A stretch of 64,000 bases of DNA, from NCBI GenBank assembly GCA_013874835.1, contig CP059430.1, forward strand, positions 62,001 to 126,000. The letters are read 5' to 3'. Position 1 is the stretch's first letter, and each line of letters opens with the position of its first letter. The stretch is from Carnobacteriaceae bacterium zg-84 (lineage in GTDB: Bacteria; Bacillota; Bacilli; Lactobacillales; Aerococcaceae). Below are positions 18,355 to 32,254 of this stretch, piece by piece. Under the pieces are notes generated by a model that saw only the letters and a list, made by a program, of their open reading frames with translations, made no database searches and was not told where the DNA came from. Made by a program: the position numbers and the translations under genes.

Positions 18355-19317
18355 ATGAAGTGGTATGAATTAAAAATAGCGACAACGTCGCCAGCAACAG
18401 AAATGGTATCGAGTATTTTAATTGAAGCAGGTTCAAATGGTGTATCGATTGAAGATCCGAGTGACTTACTGTATTTAGAAGACGACGGATTTGGGCAGAT
18501 TAAACCTGAAGTAGAAGATATTTATGACACCCAAGAAGTATTTGTATCAGGTTATTTTCCAGATACAAAAAATATTATTGAAATCCAGTCTTTGATACAA
18601 GAAAAATTAAATGAAGCAACTCAATACGATTTGCCTTTAGGAAGAAATGAAATTTTATTATCAAGTGTTTCAGAAGAAGATTGGGCGAATGCTTGGAAAA
18701 AACACTACTTCCCCGTACGTATTACACGTTATTTAACGGTTGTACCTAGCTGGATTGACTATCAACCAAGTGAGCATGAACAAATCATTGAAATGGATCC
18801 AGGGATGGCATTTGGTACGGGTACACACCCAACAACACAACTATCATTAGAAGCACTGGAACGTGTGATACGTGGAGGCGAGATAGTTTTAGACGTAGGT
18901 ACGGGTTCTGGTGTATTAAGTATTGCATCAAAAAAATTAGGTGCTAAACATGTGACAGCCTATGATTTAGACGAAAAAGCAACAAGTGTTGCTCGAGAAA
19001 ATATTCTCCTAAATGGATATGCAGATATTATTGTGAAAGAGAATGATTTATTAACGGGCGTTCATACACAAGTTGATATTATTGTGGCAAATATTCTAGC
19101 TGAAATTTTAGAGAAATTGGTCGATGATGCTTGGAACAACTTGAAATATGGTGGACATTTTATTTTGTCCGGTATTATTTTGTCTAAAAAAGAACAACTG
19201 ATGATACAGTTACAACAAAAAGGATTTGACATTATTCAAGAAAATTGTATGAAAGATTGGGTGTCACTTATTTGTGTGAAACCACTAGAGGATGATGCAT
19301 GCAACGATACTTTTTAG
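18355..19317 (+). CDS. prmA: Ribosomal protein L11 methyltransferase
   Basis: 320 aa from the ATG at 18355, six bases after GAGG; an in-frame ATG at 18343 lies too close to the previous stop. N-terminal L11-recognition domain (MKWYELKIATTSPATE), then the Rossmann methyltransferase with EMDPGMAFGTGTHPTTQLSL and VLDVGTGSGVLSIASKKLGA (about residue 180), the PrmA-specific pair. It trimethylates L11 using SAM. It overlaps rsmE by 19 bp; the prmA-rsmE pair is common in Firmicutes. Confidence 0.97.
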   Translation: MKWYELKIATTSPATEMVSSILIEAGSNGVSIEDPSDLLYLEDDGFGQIKPEVEDIYDTQEVFVSGYFPDTKNIIEIQSLIQEKLNEATQYDLPLGRNEILLSSVSEEDWANAWKKHYFPVRITRYLTVVPSWIDYQPSEHEQIIEMDPGMAFGTGTHPTTQLSLEALERVIRGGEIVLDVGTGSGVLSIASKKLGAKHVTAYDLDEKATSVARENILLNGYADIIVKENDLLTGVHTQVDIIVANILAEILEKLVDDAWNNLKYGGHFILSGIILSKKEQLMIQLQQKGFDIIQENCMKDWVSLICVKPLEDDACNDTF

Positions 19318-20051
19318 ATAGTGTTGTCAATAAAGATAGAATTGGTATTGTAAAAGAGCAGTATCACCACATGATACGTGTCATGCGTATGAAGGTCGGG
19401 CAATGTGTGTATTTAGTTGAACCGAACAGACGTGCATTTCTAGCTGAAATCACAGAAATAGAAGATGATGTTGTTTGGCTCACGTACATTGCGGATGATG
19501 ATAGGCAGGTAGAATTACCTGTTGATGTGACGATTGCTTGCGGCTTACCTAAAGGGGATAAATTAGAGTTTATTGCTCAAAAAGCAACAGAATTAGGTGT
19601 ACATAGTATTTTACCAGTTGAAACGAGTTGGTCTGTTGTAAAATGGGAGATGAAAAAACAAGACAAGAAAATACAAAGATTACAAAAAATTGCACAAGAA
19701 GCAGCAGAACAAAGCCATCGGCACTATGTTCCAACGATTTATCCAATGATGTCGTTTAAACAACTAATAAATCATTTAAACGATTACACTCATGTGATTG
19801 TTGCGTATGAAGAAAGTGCGAAACAGTCAGAGATGAGTCAATTAAAAAAAATATATACATCTTTAAAACCCAATGATCGACTTTTAGCGATTTTTGGTTC
19901 AGAAGGAGGACTTTCTCCAGATGAAATTACATTATTAGAAAAGGCGGGTGCAACACTTTGTGGGCTAGGTCCTAGAATTATGCGTGCAGAAACAGCTCCG
20001 TTGTACTTACTTTCATCATTATCGTATGCTTTAGAATTAGGAGGAAACTAA
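19299..20051 (+). CDS. rsmE: 16S rRNA (uracil-1498-N3) methyltransferase
   Basis: 250 aa. SPOUT-class methyltransferase with an N-terminal PUA-like part ([23 protein letters not shown]) and the C-terminal trefoil-knot motifs [12 protein letters not shown] and [14 protein letters not shown] that bind SAM. It modifies U1498 of 16S rRNA in the decoding centre. Translationally coupled to prmA; deoC follows after 2 bases. Confidence 0.96.
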   Translation: MQRYFLDSVVNKDRIGIVKEQYHHMIRVMRMKVGQCVYLVEPNRRAFLAEITEIEDDVVWLTYIADDDRQVELPVDVTIACGLPKGDKLEFIAQKATELGVHSILPVETSWSVVKWEMKKQDKKIQRLQKIAQEAAEQSHRHYVPTIYPMMSFKQLINHLNDYTHVIVAYEESAKQSEMSQLKKIYTSLKPNDRLLAIFGSEGGLSPDEITLLEKAGATLCGLGPRIMRAETAPLYLLSSLSYALELGGN

Positions 20052-20053
20052 AA

Positions 20054-20722
20054 ATGGCATTAAATAAATACATCGACCACACAATTTTAAAAACAGATGC
20101 AACACAAAAAGATATTGAAAAAATCTGTCAAGAAGCAAAAGAATATGACTTCATGTCTGTTTGTATTCAACCAACATGGGTAGCTTTTGCCGCTGACCAG
20201 TTAAAAGAATCAACAGTAAAAGTGTGTACTGTTATTGGATTTCCACAAGGAGCTAATACACCAGAAGTCAAAGCGTTTGAAACGAAAAATGCTATTGAAA
20301 ATGGAGCGGATGAAGTAGATATGGTTATTAACGTTGGGGCTGTAAAATCACAGAACTGGGTATTAGTTGAAAAGGATATTAAAGCGGTTGTGGACGTTGC
20401 GAAAACACATGGAGCATTAAGTAAAGTTATCATTGAAACGTGTTTATTAACAGATGATGAAAAACGCCAAGTATGCGATATTTGTCGACGTGTAGGAGCT
20501 GATTTTGTTAAAACATCAACAGGATTCTCAACAGGAGGTGCAACAGTTGCGGATGTAGCACTCATGCGTGAAGTTGTAGGAAAAGATATGGGCGTCAAAG
20601 CAAGTGGTGGTATTCGTTCAAAAGAAGATGCGAAAGCGATGATTGATGCAGGTGCAACAAGACTAGGAGCTTCTAGCGGTGTGGCGATTTGCCAAGGAGA
20701 AACAGCCGATACAGACTATTAA
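20054..20722 (+). CDS. deoC: Deoxyribose-phosphate aldolase
   Basis: 222 aa, full length. The Schiff-base Lys lies in [14 protein letters not shown] (about residue 154), with the second Lys in GVKASGGIR and the proton-relay region [10 protein letters not shown]. It splits 2-deoxyribose-5-phosphate into glyceraldehyde-3-phosphate and acetaldehyde in nucleoside salvage. The ATG follows AGGAGGAAACTAAAA, with only 2 bases after rsmE. No other deo genes are nearby. A short terminator follows. Confidence 0.97.
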   Translation: MALNKYIDHTILKTDATQKDIEKICQEAKEYDFMSVCIQPTWVAFAADQLKESTVKVCTVIGFPQGANTPEVKAFETKNAIENGADEVDMVINVGAVKSQNWVLVEKDIKAVVDVAKTHGALSKVIIETCLLTDDEKRQVCDICRRVGADFVKTSTGFSTGGATVADVALMREVVGKDMGVKASGGIRSKEDAKAMIDAGATRLGASSGVAICQGETADTDY

Positions 20723-20749
20723 ACAGCTTTTTTAAGCTGTTTTCTTTTT
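20721..20749 (+). terminator. Terminator of the prmA-rsmE-deoC run
   Basis: AAACAGCTT and AAGCTGTTT form a 9 bp stem overlapping the deoC stop, followed by a T-rich stretch. Confidence 0.75.
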
Positions 20750-20789
20750 AAACAAAATATGTTTGTTTTTTGTTTGTTTTGTGTATAAT
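20746..20789 (+). promoter_or_regulatory. lacR promoter with probable LacR operator repeats
   Basis: TATAAT at 20784-20789 is preceded by TTTAAACAAAATATGTTTG and a run of TGTTTG repeats (TTTGTTTTTTGTTTGTTTTG). The same TTTTAAACAAAATATGTT recurs upstream of lacA at 21779-21796, so it is probably the LacR binding motif and lacR is likely autoregulated. Confidence 0.6.
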
Positions 20790-20825
20790 GAAAGAGAGTC
20801 TTTTGTTAAGGGTGAGAGGTACGAT

Positions 20826-21587
20826 ATGTTAAGTAAAGAAGAAAGATTAGAAGCGATTATTAAATTAGTAGATACAAAAGGGAGTATACGTGTTTCGGAT
20901 ATTGTAGATAATTTAAATGTATCAGATATGACCGTGCGCCGAGATTTAACAGAATTAGAAGAATCGGGTTTTTTAGTTCGAACACATGGGGGTGCTAGAA
21001 GTAAAAATGTTTTCCAACATAAAGAATTATCTCATGATGATAAGCACATGATGAACATTGAAGAGAAAAAAGAAATAGCCTCAAAAGCATTAGAATTAAT
21101 AGAAGAAGGCGATACAGTTTTCTTGGGACCTGGTACAACGGTAGCGATGTTGGCAGATAAAATTGTCAAAACGAAAAAATCTCTGCGTGTGATTACCAAC
21201 TGTCTGCCAATTTACAATATACTGATGCAAGAAAAATCTGAAAATATAGAAATTTATTTATTAGGTGGAGAAATGCGAGAGGTGACGAAATCATTTTGTG
21301 GTGATTTAACCAATATGATTTTATCACAAATGAGATTTAGTAAAATCTTTTTTAGTAGTAATGGCGTCAAAGATAATGCCATTATGACATCTACTTTCAA
21401 AGAAGGGTATACACAACAAATGGCACTGAATAATTCTCTAGATAAATATTTATTGATTGATACTTCTAAAATAGGAAAAGAAGATTTTTCAGCATTTTAT
21501 ACTTTGGATAAAATTAGCGGTGTTATTATTAATGGAAATGATGCTGAATATAAAAAAGAATTAAGTGCTTTTACAAAAGTATTTTAA
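20826..21587 (+). CDS. lacR: DeoR-family repressor of the lactose operon (LacR)
   Basis: 253 aa from the ATG at 20826, which follows GAGAGGTACGAT; the longer upstream frame lacks a ribosome site and crosses the promoter. N-terminal helix-turn-helix KGSIRVSDIVDNLNVSDMTVRRDLTELEESG (residues 18-48) and a DeoRC sugar-phosphate sensor domain (GDTVFLGPGTTVAMLA, VITNCLPIYN, GGEMREVTKSFCGD). In lactic acid bacteria LacR releases DNA when tagatose-6-phosphate accumulates. It lies directly upstream of lacABCDFEG, separated by a terminator. Confidence 0.9.
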   Translation: MLSKEERLEAIIKLVDTKGSIRVSDIVDNLNVSDMTVRRDLTELEESGFLVRTHGGARSKNVFQHKELSHDDKHMMNIEEKKEIASKALELIEEGDTVFLGPGTTVAMLADKIVKTKKSLRVITNCLPIYNILMQEKSENIEIYLLGGEMREVTKSFCGDLTNMILSQMRFSKIFFSSNGVKDNAIMTSTFKEGYTQQMALNNSLDKYLLIDTSKIGKEDFSAFYTLDKISGVIINGNDAEYKKELSAFTKVF

Positions 21588-21610
21588 AATAATGAATATA
21601 GAATTAAACT

Positions 21611-21660
21611 AAAAGGTTTGAAATCAACATATTTAATAAGTTGATTTCAAGCCTTTTTAA
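21611..21660 (+). terminator. Terminator of lacR
   Basis: AAAAGGTTTGAAATCAAC and GTTGATTTCAAGCCTTTT form an almost perfect 18 bp stem. Confidence 0.85.
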
Positions 21661-21755
21661 GTATTAACAAATTTATTGGTTTAAACAGATATTGATTTTA
21701 GGAAAGTTATTGCTTTTTATTTTTTCTGTAAAAACTAGTTATATAGACTTTTAAA

Positions 21756-21830
21756 CATACAAACAATAAAATGTTTATTTTTTAAACAAAATATGTTGAT
21801 TTTATGTTTAAACTTGTTTATAATACAAAC
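21756..21830 (+). promoter_or_regulatory. lac operon promoter and LacR operator region
   Basis: TTGATT (21796-21801) and TATAAT (21819-21824) are spaced by exactly 17 bp. Around them lie several AAACA/TGTTT half-sites (ATACAAACAATAAAATGTTT, TTTAAACAAAATATGTT, ATGTTTAAACTTGTTT), which resemble sites seen at the lacR promoter. LacR probably covers the promoter. No clear catabolite-response (cre) box was seen. Confidence 0.7.
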
Positions 21831-21870
21831 AGAGAGAATATCTTTCATTATCTTTGAAAAGGAGGTATTA

Positions 21871-22299
21871 ATGAGTATGAATGTTATTTTAGGGGCTGAC
21901 ACGGAAGGGGAGGCACTGAAAAATGATATTAAAACGTATTTGCTATCAAGAGATTATAATGTCATTGATTTAAGTGCTTCAGATGATTTTGTAGACACCA
22001 CTTATCGTGTTGCGATGGCATTGAAAAAAGATGTGGATAGTTTAGGCATTGTTTTTGACGGTTATGGTGCAGGTAGTTTTATAACTGCTACAAAAATAAA
22101 AGGTATCATTGCTGCGGAAGTATCGGATGAACGATCAGCTTACATGACACGTGGACATAATAATGCTAAGTTGATTACGATTGGTGCAAATATTGTTGGA
22201 AAAGAATTAGCCAAACAAATTGTTATCGCATTTCTATCAGCTCATTATGATGGAGGACGTCATCAAATACGCGTCGATATGCTGAATAAAATGTGTTAA
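21871..22299 (+). CDS. lacA: Galactose-6-phosphate isomerase subunit LacA
   Basis: 142 aa from the ATG at 21871 behind GGAGGTATTA (a second ATG two codons on is possible). RpiB/LacA/LacB sugar isomerase fold: [18 protein letters not shown] at the start, [13 protein letters not shown] (about residue 65) and the C-terminal [11 protein letters not shown]. With LacB it turns galactose-6-phosphate into tagatose-6-phosphate. First gene of the lac operon; lacB starts 20 bases later. Confidence 0.95.
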   Translation: MSMNVILGADTEGEALKNDIKTYLLSRDYNVIDLSASDDFVDTTYRVAMALKKDVDSLGIVFDGYGAGSFITATKIKGIIAAEVSDERSAYMTRGHNNAKLITIGANIVGKELAKQIVIAFLSAHYDGGRHQIRVDMLNKMC

Positions 22300-22319
22300 A
22301 AAGGAGAGGGGAAAACAGA

Positions 22320-22835
22320 ATGAAAATTGCAATAGGTTGTGATCATATTGTTACGGATACAAAAATTGTTGTATCTGATTTTTTGAAGTCTAAAGGTCAT
22401 GATGTGATTGATGTTGGAACGTATGATTTTACAAGAACGCACTATCCCATTTTTGGAAAAAAAGTCGGTGAAATAGTATCTAGTGGTGCTGCAGATTTAG
22501 GTGTATGTATATGTGGTACAGGGGTGGGTATAAATAATGCGGTGAATAAAGTACCTGGTATTCGCTCAGCCCTTGTCAGAGATATGACAACAGCTCTTTA
22601 TGCCAAAGAACAATTAAATGCCAATGTTATCGGTTTTGGCGGTAAGATTATTGGAGAATTGTTGATGTGTGATATTATTGATGCCTTTATTCATGCAGAA
22701 TATAAGCCGACAGAATACACAGAAAAAATCATTGCTAAAATAAAATGTCTTGAAAGTAAACATGATGATATGGATAATCCGTATTTTTTTGATGAATTTT
22801 TACAAAAATGGAACGAAGGATATTATCACGACTAA
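22320..22835 (+). CDS. lacB: Galactose-6-phosphate isomerase subunit LacB
   Basis: 171 aa, full length, from the ATG at 22320 after [33 protein letters not shown] and [31 protein letters not shown] (about residues 58-90) hold the active Cys and the phosphate-binding residues of the RpiB/LacB family. It forms the isomerase with LacA. A 100 bp gap with no visible structure separates it from lacC. Confidence 0.97.
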   Translation: MKIAIGCDHIVTDTKIVVSDFLKSKGHDVIDVGTYDFTRTHYPIFGKKVGEIVSSGAADLGVCICGTGVGINNAVNKVPGIRSALVRDMTTALYAKEQLNANVIGFGGKIIGELLMCDIIDAFIHAEYKPTEYTEKIIAKIKCLESKHDDMDNPYFFDEFLQKWNEGYYHD

Positions 22836-22935
22836 TAATTAAGAAAGTGGACAATTAGGAGAGTAAAAGATCATACAATATGTTTTACAAATTGTGATGC
22901 CATTCTAGAAAAAGAATTAGGAAGAAGGAAATAAA

Positions 22936-23868
22936 ATGATTTTAACAATAACAATGAATCCGTCAGTAGATGTATCGTATCAATTAGATACATTTGATTT
23001 AGACACTGTCAATAGAGTGTCATCTGTTCACAAAACGCCCGGAGGAAAAGGGTTAAATGTGACACGTGTTTTACACCAGCTAAGTGAACAAGTTGTTGCT
23101 GGGGGACTTTTGGGAGGAGCTTTAGGAGAGGATATACGTGACAAATTAAATACTGCATCCATTAAACATGACTTTTTTAATATTTCTGGACATACTCGTA
23201 ACTGTATTGCTATTTTACACAATGGGCAACAAACAGAGATTTTAGAAAGTGGTCCAACCATATTAGACTCAGAAGCTAATGCTTTTTTAGCATATTTTCA
23301 AAAACAAATTGAACATGTGGAGATTGTATCTATTTCAGGAAGCTTACCAAAAGGATTACCAGCCAATTTTTATGTTGATATGCTATCTATTTGTGAACGT
23401 GCTGGGAAACCTGTTGTCTTAGATTGTTCTGGAGATAGTTTAAGCGAAGTTCTCCAAAGTAATGTTAAGCCCGTTGCTATCAAACCAAATATTGATGAAC
23501 TATCTCAGTTATTGAAGAAACAAATTACATTAGATATAGATGTATTAAAAGAGGTGCTGTCCCATGATTTATTCAAAGACATCGAATGGATTATTGTATC
23601 TTTAGGTAAAGACGGTGCCTTTGCTAAACATCATAATAACTATTACAAAGTAGATATTCCAAAAATTCAAGTTGTTAATCCAGTTGGATCGGGAGATTCT
23701 ACGGTTGCGGGTATTGTATCTAGTTTAGCCCATAAAGCTTCTGATGTAGATTTGCTGAAAAAAGCAAATGTATTAGGTATGTTAAATGCAATGGAAAATA
23801 TTACAGGACATGTGAATTTAGAACGTTATCAAGAACTTTATGACGGTATTCAAGTAAGAGAGGTGTAA
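22936..23868 (+). CDS. lacC: Tagatose-6-phosphate kinase
   Basis: 310 aa. PfkB-family sugar kinase: [17 protein letters not shown] at the start, [18 protein letters not shown] (about residue 35), SGSLPKGLP (about residue 135) and the catalytic-base motif [17 protein letters not shown] (Asp about residue 254). It makes tagatose-1,6-bisphosphate for LacD. One base separates its stop from the lacD ATG. It may also serve the second tagatose aldolase operon at 52-56 kb, which lacks a kinase. Confidence 0.95.
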   Translation: MILTITMNPSVDVSYQLDTFDLDTVNRVSSVHKTPGGKGLNVTRVLHQLSEQVVAGGLLGGALGEDIRDKLNTASIKHDFFNISGHTRNCIAILHNGQQTEILESGPTILDSEANAFLAYFQKQIEHVEIVSISGSLPKGLPANFYVDMLSICERAGKPVVLDCSGDSLSEVLQSNVKPVAIKPNIDELSQLLKKQITLDIDVLKEVLSHDLFKDIEWIIVSLGKDGAFAKHHNNYYKVDIPKIQVVNPVGSGDSTVAGIVSSLAHKASDVDLLKKANVLGMLNAMENITGHVNLERYQELYDGIQVREV

Positions 23869-23869
23869 G

Positions 23870-24874
23870 ATGTTTTTAACAAAGGGGAAAAGAGAGTGTT
23901 TAAATAGATTAAGTAATGAAAAGGGTATTTTATCAGCATTAGCAGTTGATCAACGAGGAGCTTTGAGAAAAATGATAGAGCGCCATCAAGAAGAAAAAGC
24001 TAGTGTTGAACAAATTGAACAGTTCAAAATATTGGTATCATCTCAACTGACTGCTTATGCCTCATCGATTTTATTAGATGCAGAGTATGGGATAAAAGCA
24101 ATGCGTGTTCGACATTCAACAGCAGGGGCACTTCTTGCATATGAAAAAACAGGATATGATGCCAATACTATTGGACGTCTACCAGATATATTGGATACAT
24201 GGTCCGTAAAACGATTGAAAGAACAAGGTGCGGATGCTTGTAAGTTTTTACTTTATTACAATATAGATGATGTGATGACTATCAACGATAGAAAAAAAGC
24301 GTATATCGAACGAATTGGTAGTGAATGTCGAGCGGAAGATATACCATTCTTTTTAGAAATTGTGACATACGATAATCTTATTCAAGATAATACAAGTATA
24401 GAATACGCCCGTATAAAACCTAACAAGGTTATTGAGGCGATGAAAGAATTTAGTCAAGTTCAATACGGTGTAGATGTATTGAAAGTTGAGGTGCCTGTAA
24501 ATATGGCATTTGTTGAAGGTTTTACACAAGAAGGTGTTGAATCTGTCTATACACAAGAGGAAGCAAAGGCATTCTTTAAAATGCAGTCAGATAGCACTCC
24601 TCTACCATTTATTTTTTTGAGTGCAGGAGTGTCTGCTGACTTATTCCAAAAGACATTAGTATTGGCTAAAGAAGCTGGATCAACTTTCAATGGTGTATTA
24701 TGTGGACGTGCCACATGGAGCGGAGCTATTGAGGTATTTGTTCGATACGGTAAAGAAAAAACGATCGAATGGTTACAAACGATAGGAAAAAAACATATTG
24801 AAACATTAAATTTCGTTTTAAATACTACGGCGACATCATGGACGGAAAAATTTGAAAAGGGGGTGAACGAATGA
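23870..24874 (+). CDS. lacD: Tagatose-1,6-bisphosphate aldolase (lac operon copy)
   Basis: 334 aa, class I aldolase of the LacD family. [44 protein letters not shown] (Schiff-base Lys about residue 206), [14 protein letters not shown] and [14 protein letters not shown] are the family blocks. It yields glyceraldehyde-3-phosphate and dihydroxyacetone phosphate. It overlaps lacF by 4 bp (ATGA). A clear paralogue lies at 52084-53088. Confidence 0.97.
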   Translation: MFLTKGKRECLNRLSNEKGILSALAVDQRGALRKMIERHQEEKASVEQIEQFKILVSSQLTAYASSILLDAEYGIKAMRVRHSTAGALLAYEKTGYDANTIGRLPDILDTWSVKRLKEQGADACKFLLYYNIDDVMTINDRKKAYIERIGSECRAEDIPFFLEIVTYDNLIQDNTSIEYARIKPNKVIEAMKEFSQVQYGVDVLKVEVPVNMAFVEGFTQEGVESVYTQEEAKAFFKMQSDSTPLPFIFLSAGVSADLFQKTLVLAKEAGSTFNGVLCGRATWSGAIEVFVRYGKEKTIEWLQTIGKKHIETLNFVLNTTATSWTEKFEKGVNE

Positions 24875-25182
24875 AAAAAGAAGATGTTTGTATGCTCGGG
24901 TTTGAAATTGTCGCTTATGCTGGGGATGCTCGTTCTGCTCTTTTAGATGCTCTATCAAAAGCAAAAGAAGGTCATTTTGAAGAGGCTCAGGAATTGATTG
25001 CAGAAGCACAAGAGAATATTAAGAATGCACACAAAACTCAAACAGATATGCTAGCTAAAGAAGCAAGTGGCGATGATATTGAAATGAGTTTTATTATGAT
25101 ACATGGGCAAGACCATTTGATGACAACATTATTGTTAAAAGATCTTGTGGAACATATTATCTATTTATATAAAAAAGGGTAG
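24871..25182 (+). CDS. lacF: PTS lactose-specific enzyme IIA
   Basis: 103 aa three-helix IIA-lac protein. The phosphorylated His is His78 in [11 protein letters not shown], with His82 and Asp81 as in the family. It passes phosphate from HPr to the IIB domain of LacE. The start codon overlaps the lacD stop and follows GGGGGTGAACGA. Confidence 0.97.
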   Translation: MKKEDVCMLGFEIVAYAGDARSALLDALSKAKEGHFEEAQELIAEAQENIKNAHKTQTDMLAKEASGDDIEMSFIMIHGQDHLMTTLLLKDLVEHIIYLYKKG

Positions 25183-25190
25183 GGTTAAAC

Positions 25191-28260
<3,070 letters not shown>

Positions 28261-28262
28261 TA

Positions 28263-28303
28263 AAAAAGCGTTAAGTTTTGCATGATAAACTTAACGCTTT
28301 TTG
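28263..28303 (+). terminator. Terminator of the lac operon
   Basis: AAAAAGCGTTAAGTTT and AAACTTAACGCTTTTT form a 16 bp perfect stem. Confidence 0.9.
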
Positions 28304-28314
28304 TTTATTATATT

Positions 28315-28343
28315 TTGACATAAAGAACTGAAAGGAGTATAAT
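28315..28343 (+). promoter_or_regulatory. rpoBC promoter
   Basis: Consensus TTGACA (28315-28320), 17 bp spacer and TATAAT (28338-28343). It lies 200 bases upstream of rpoB, so the mRNA has a long leader. Confidence 0.85.
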
Positions 28344-28424
28344 ATCATAATGCAAAACGTGTACTTAAAATCAAAAATAAGTGTTGAAATATTGTCCAAT
28401 CCTTATTTTATTCGCATTTTAGGA

Positions 28425-28468
28425 GCAAAAGAATCATTGTGTAAACATATTTCTTTTGCCTTTTTTTT
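28425..28468 (+). terminator. Attenuator-like terminator in the rpoB leader
   Basis: GCAAAAGAA (28425-28433) and TTCTTTTGC (28451-28459) form a 9 bp stem followed by eight T. It sits between the strong promoter at 28315 and the rpoB start at 28547, so it could limit rpoBC transcription. A weaker TATAAA-like box just before rpoB may give a second start. Confidence 0.65.
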
Positions 28469-28546
28469 GCTCATTATTGATTTTTGTAACGTAATTGTAA
28501 TAAAAGTAACGAAAATGTTATATAAAATAAACTAGGGGTGACATGA

Positions 28547-31500
28547 GTGGCAGGACATAATGTTCAATATGGTAAACACCGTGTACGTCGCAGCTATGCG
28601 AGAATTAGTGAAGTGTTGGAATTACCAAACTTAATTGAAATTCAAACAGATTCTTATGAATGGTTCTTAGCAGAAGGTATTCGTGATGTACTACATGATA
28701 TTTCACCAATCGAAGATCATGCAGGTAAGTTACAATTAGAATTTTTAGATTATCATTTCCAAGAACCAAAATATAGTTTAGCAGAATCTCGTAATCGAGA
28801 TGTGAATTATTCTGCACCGATGTATGTTAAATTACGCTTGATTAACAAAGAAACGGGAGAAGTGAAAGACCAAGACGTATTCTTTGGAGATTTACCATTG
28901 ATGACAGAAATGGGAACATTTATCATCAACGGGGCAGAGCGTGTTATCGTTTCTCAGTTAGTACGTTCTCCAGGTGTTTACTACCATGAAAAAATGGACA
29001 AAAATGGTAAACGTAGTTTTGGAACAACGTTAATTCCAAACCGTGGGGCGTGGTTAGAATATGAATCAGATGCAAAAGATATTGCTTATGCACGTATTGA
29101 CCGCACAAGAAAAATTCCTGTAACAACACTTGTTCGTGCTCTAGGTTTTGGTTCTGACGACCAAATTTTAGATATTTTTGGTGAAGATCCTCAACTAAAA
29201 AATACAATCGAAAAAGATGTACATAAAAATGCAGCCGATACAAGAACAGAAGAAGCGTTAAAAGATATTTATGATCGTTTAAGACCGGGTGAACCGAAAA
29301 CGGCAGATAGTTCACGTAATTTATTAAATGCACGTTTTTTTGATCCAAAACGTTATGACATGGCTGCGGTAGGTCGCTATAAAGTTAACAAAAAATTAAA
29401 CTTATTACTACGTTTAAGAGATACAACATTAGCTGAAACACTTGTAGATGTAGAAACAGGCGAAGTGTTAGCAAGCGCAGGAACGGTTTTATCTAAAGAT
29501 GTATTAGAAAAATTAGAACCGCATTTTAACAATGGATTAAATGCTGTGACATTATATCCAACAGATGACGGTGTTACGACAGATCCGGTTGTTATCCAAA
29601 TTGTCAAAATTTATTCACCAAATGATCCTGATCGTATCATCAATGTGATTGGAAATGGCAATGTAGATTCACATATTAAAAGCTTAACATCTGCTGATGT
29701 TATTGCTTCATTGAACTACTTCTTGAATTTGTCTGAAGGATTAGGTTCAGTAGATGATATTGACCATCTAGGAAATAGACGTATTCGTTCAGTTGGTGAA
29801 TTATTACAAAACCAATTCCGTGTAGGATTGGCACGTATGGAACGTGTTGTCCGTGAGCGTATGTCTATTCAAGACACAGAAACAGTTGTGCCACAAGCGT
29901 TAATCAATATTCGTCCGGTTGTAGCTGCCATCAAAGAATTTTTTGGTTCATCACAGTTGTCACAATTTATGGACCAAACAAACCCATTAGGTGAGTTGAC
30001 GCACAAACGTCGTCTATCAGCCCTTGGACCAGGCGGTTTGACACGTGACCGCGCAGGATATGAAGTACGTGACGTACACAATTCTCACTACGGTCGTATG
30101 TGTCCAATCGAAACGCCAGAGGGACCAAACATTGGTTTGATTAACAGTTTATCAAGTTATGCGAAAGTAAACGAGTATGGATTTATTGAAACGCCGTATC
30201 GTTTAGTAGATCCAGTAACACACAAAGTAACAGACGAAATTCATTATTTAACAGCAGATGAAGAAGCAAGCATTGTGATTGCCCAAGCGAACTCTCCGTT
30301 AAATGAAGACGGAAGTTTTGTAAATGAACTTGTCATGGCAAGATCTGCTCAAGGTAACTTGGAAGTACCAGTTGAAAGAGTAGACTATATGGACGTATCT
30401 CCAAAACAGGTAGTTGCTGTAGCGACAGCGTGTATTCCTTTCTTGGAAAATGACGACTCAAACCGTGCTCTTATGGGAGCGAACATGCAACGTCAAGCTG
30501 TTCCTTTAATTAATCCAAAAGCACCTTTTGTTGGTACTGGTATGGAATATAAAGCAGCACATGACTCTGGAGCAGCCTTGATTTGTAAACATGAAGGTAT
30601 TGTAGAGTATGTTGATGCAAAAGAAGTTCGAGTGCGTCGCGATAATGGAGCGTTAGATAAATACGATATTATTAAATTCGCTCGTTCTAACTCAGGAACA
30701 TGTTATAACCAACGTCCGCTAGTTTCAAAAGGCGATAGAGTAGATGTTGGAGAAATCTTAGCAGATGGACCATCTATGGAAAAAGGTGAAATGGCATTAG
30801 GCCAAAATGTACTTGTTGCCTTTATGACATGGGAAGGTTATAACTATGAAGATGCTGTTATTATGAGTGAACGTTTAGTAAAAGATGATGTGTACACATC
30901 TATTCATATTGAAGAATATGAATCAGAGGCTCGTGATACTAAATTAGGGCCTGAAGAAATCACACGTGAAATCCCTAATGTTGGGGAAGATATGTTACGC
31001 AACTTAGACCAATTTGGTATTATTCGTGTTGGAGCAGAAGTAAAAGATGGTGATATTTTAGTTGGTAAAGTAACACCAAAAGGTTTGACAGAATTATCAG
31101 CAGAAGAACGCCTTTTACATGCGATTTTCGGTGAAAAAGCAAGAGAAGTACGTGATACATCATTAAAAGTACCTCATGGTGGTGGTGGTATTGTTCATGA
31201 TGTAAAAATCTTCAAACGTGAAAATGGTGATGAACTATCTCCAGGTGTAAATATGTTGGTACGTGTATATATCGTACAAAAACGTAAAATTAACGAAGGG
31301 GATAAAATGGCTGGACGTCATGGTAATAAGGGGGTTGTATCCCGCATTATGCCTGAAGAAGATATGCCATTCCTACCTGACGGAACACCAGTAGACATCA
31401 TGTTGAATCCATTAGGGGTTCCTTCACGTATGAATATCGGACAAGTACTTGAATTACACTTAGGTATGGCAGCTAGAGAATTAGGTATTTATGTTGCAAC

Positions 31501-32170
31501 ACCAGTATTTGACGGTGCTCGTGAAGAAGACGTTTGGGGTACGATTGAAGAAGCTGGTATGGCAAAAGATGCTAAAACAGTTTTATATGACGGTAGAACA
31601 GGAGAACCATTTGATAACCGTGTATCCGTTGGTGTCATGTACATGATTAAACTAGCACACATGGTTGATGATAAATTACATGCTCGTTCAACTGGTCCAT
31701 ACTCACTTGTTACGCAACAACCTCTTGGAGGTAAAGCACAATTTGGTGGACAAAGATTTGGTGAAATGGAGGTATGGGCATTAGAAGCGTATGGAGCAGC
31801 CTATACATTACAAGAGATTTTAACATACAAATCTGATGATACTGTTGGTCGTGTGAAAACATATGAAGCGATTGTTAAAGGTCAACAAATTCCAAAACCA
31901 GGTGTGCCAGAAGCGTTCCGAGTATTAGTAAAAGAATTACAAGCATTAGGTTTAGACATGAAAGTGCTTGATGAAAATGACGAAGAAATTGAATTGCGTG
32001 ATATGGACGATGACGATGATGTTGTGAACGTCAATCGCCTAGAACAATACGCAGAACGTTTAAGACAAGTTGATGAAGAATTGGCTGAAGAAGAAATCGT
32101 TGAAGAAGATGTTGTGGATGATGAATTCATAACATTGGATGACATTGATGACGCAGACATTGATTTATAA
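28547..32170 (+). CDS. rpoB: RNA polymerase beta subunit
   Basis: 1207 aa, normal for Lactobacillales. Start is GTG at 28547 behind GGGGTGACATGA. The rifampicin region [20 protein letters not shown] (about residue 465) and following [11 protein letters not shown] are wild-type, so rifampicin sensitivity is expected. [15 protein letters not shown] (about 920) and the C-terminal [20 protein letters not shown] are universal beta blocks. The last 70 residues are an acidic tail (Asp/Glu repeats), variable in this order. rpoC follows after 84 bases. Confidence 0.99.
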   Translation: MAGHNVQYGKHRVRRSYARISEVLELPNLIEIQTDSYEWFLAEGIRDVLHDISPIEDHAGKLQLEFLDYHFQEPKYSLAESRNRDVNYSAPMYVKLRLINKETGEVKDQDVFFGDLPLMTEMGTFIINGAERVIVSQLVRSPGVYYHEKMDKNGKRSFGTTLIPNRGAWLEYESDAKDIAYARIDRTRKIPVTTLVRALGFGSDDQILDIFGEDPQLKNTIEKDVHKNAADTRTEEALKDIYDRLRPGEPKTADSSRNLLNARFFDPKRYDMAAVGRYKVNKKLNLLLRLRDTTLAETLVDVETGEVLASAGTVLSKDVLEKLEPHFNNGLNAVTLYPTDDGVTTDPVVIQIVKIYSPNDPDRIINVIGNGNVDSHIKSLTSADVIASLNYFLNLSEGLGSVDDIDHLGNRRIRSVGELLQNQFRVGLARMERVVRERMSIQDTETVVPQALINIRPVVAAIKEFFGSSQLSQFMDQTNPLGELTHKRRLSALGPGGLTRDRAGYEVRDVHNSHYGRMCPIETPEGPNIGLINSLSSYAKVNEYGFIETPYRLVDPVTHKVTDEIHYLTADEEASIVIAQANSPLNEDGSFVNELVMARSAQGNLEVPVERVDYMDVSPKQVVAVATACIPFLENDDSNRALMGANMQRQAVPLINPKAPFVGTGMEYKAAHDSGAALICKHEGIVEYVDAKEVRVRRDNGALDKYDIIKFARSNSGTCYNQRPLVSKGDRVDVGEILADGPSMEKGEMALGQNVLVAFMTWEGYNYEDAVIMSERLVKDDVYTSIHIEEYESEARDTKLGPEEITREIPNVGEDMLRNLDQFGIIRVGAEVKDGDILVGKVTPKGLTELSAEERLLHAIFGEKAREVRDTSLKVPHGGGGIVHDVKIFKRENGDELSPGVNMLVRVYIVQKRKINEGDKMAGRHGNKGVVSRIMPEEDMPFLPDGTPVDIMLNPLGVPSRMNIGQVLELHLGMAARELGIYVATPVFDGAREEDVWGTIEEAGMAKDAKTVLYDGRTGEPFDNRVSVGVMYMIKLAHMVDDKLHARSTGPYSLVTQQPLGGKAQFGGQRFGEMEVWALEAYGAAYTLQEILTYKSDDTVGRVKTYEAIVKGQQIPKPGVPEAFRVLVKELQALGLDMKVLDENDEEIELRDMDDDDDVVNVNRLEQYAERLRQVDEELAEEEIVEEDVVDDEFITLDDIDDADIDL

Positions 32171-32173
32171 TAT

Positions 32174-32196
32174 CTAAGAGAGCATAGCTCTCTTAG
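32174..32196 (+). other. Hairpin between rpoB and rpoC
   Basis: CTAAGAGAGC and GCTCTCTTAG form a perfect 10 bp stem with an ATA loop right after the rpoB stop. No T-run follows, so it is more likely an RNA processing or stability element than a terminator. Confidence 0.55.
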
Positions 32197-32254
32197 ATTC
32201 ATGAATAAAAGAGCATATTGGGCAGCTCGAAAAATATAAAGGGAGGTTGGCCCC

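Noticed and set aside
28350..28535. 61-codon frame in the rpoB leader
   Set aside because: It starts within 10 bases of the -10 box without a ribosome site and runs through the terminator hairpin; a leader peptide cannot be excluded but there is no support.
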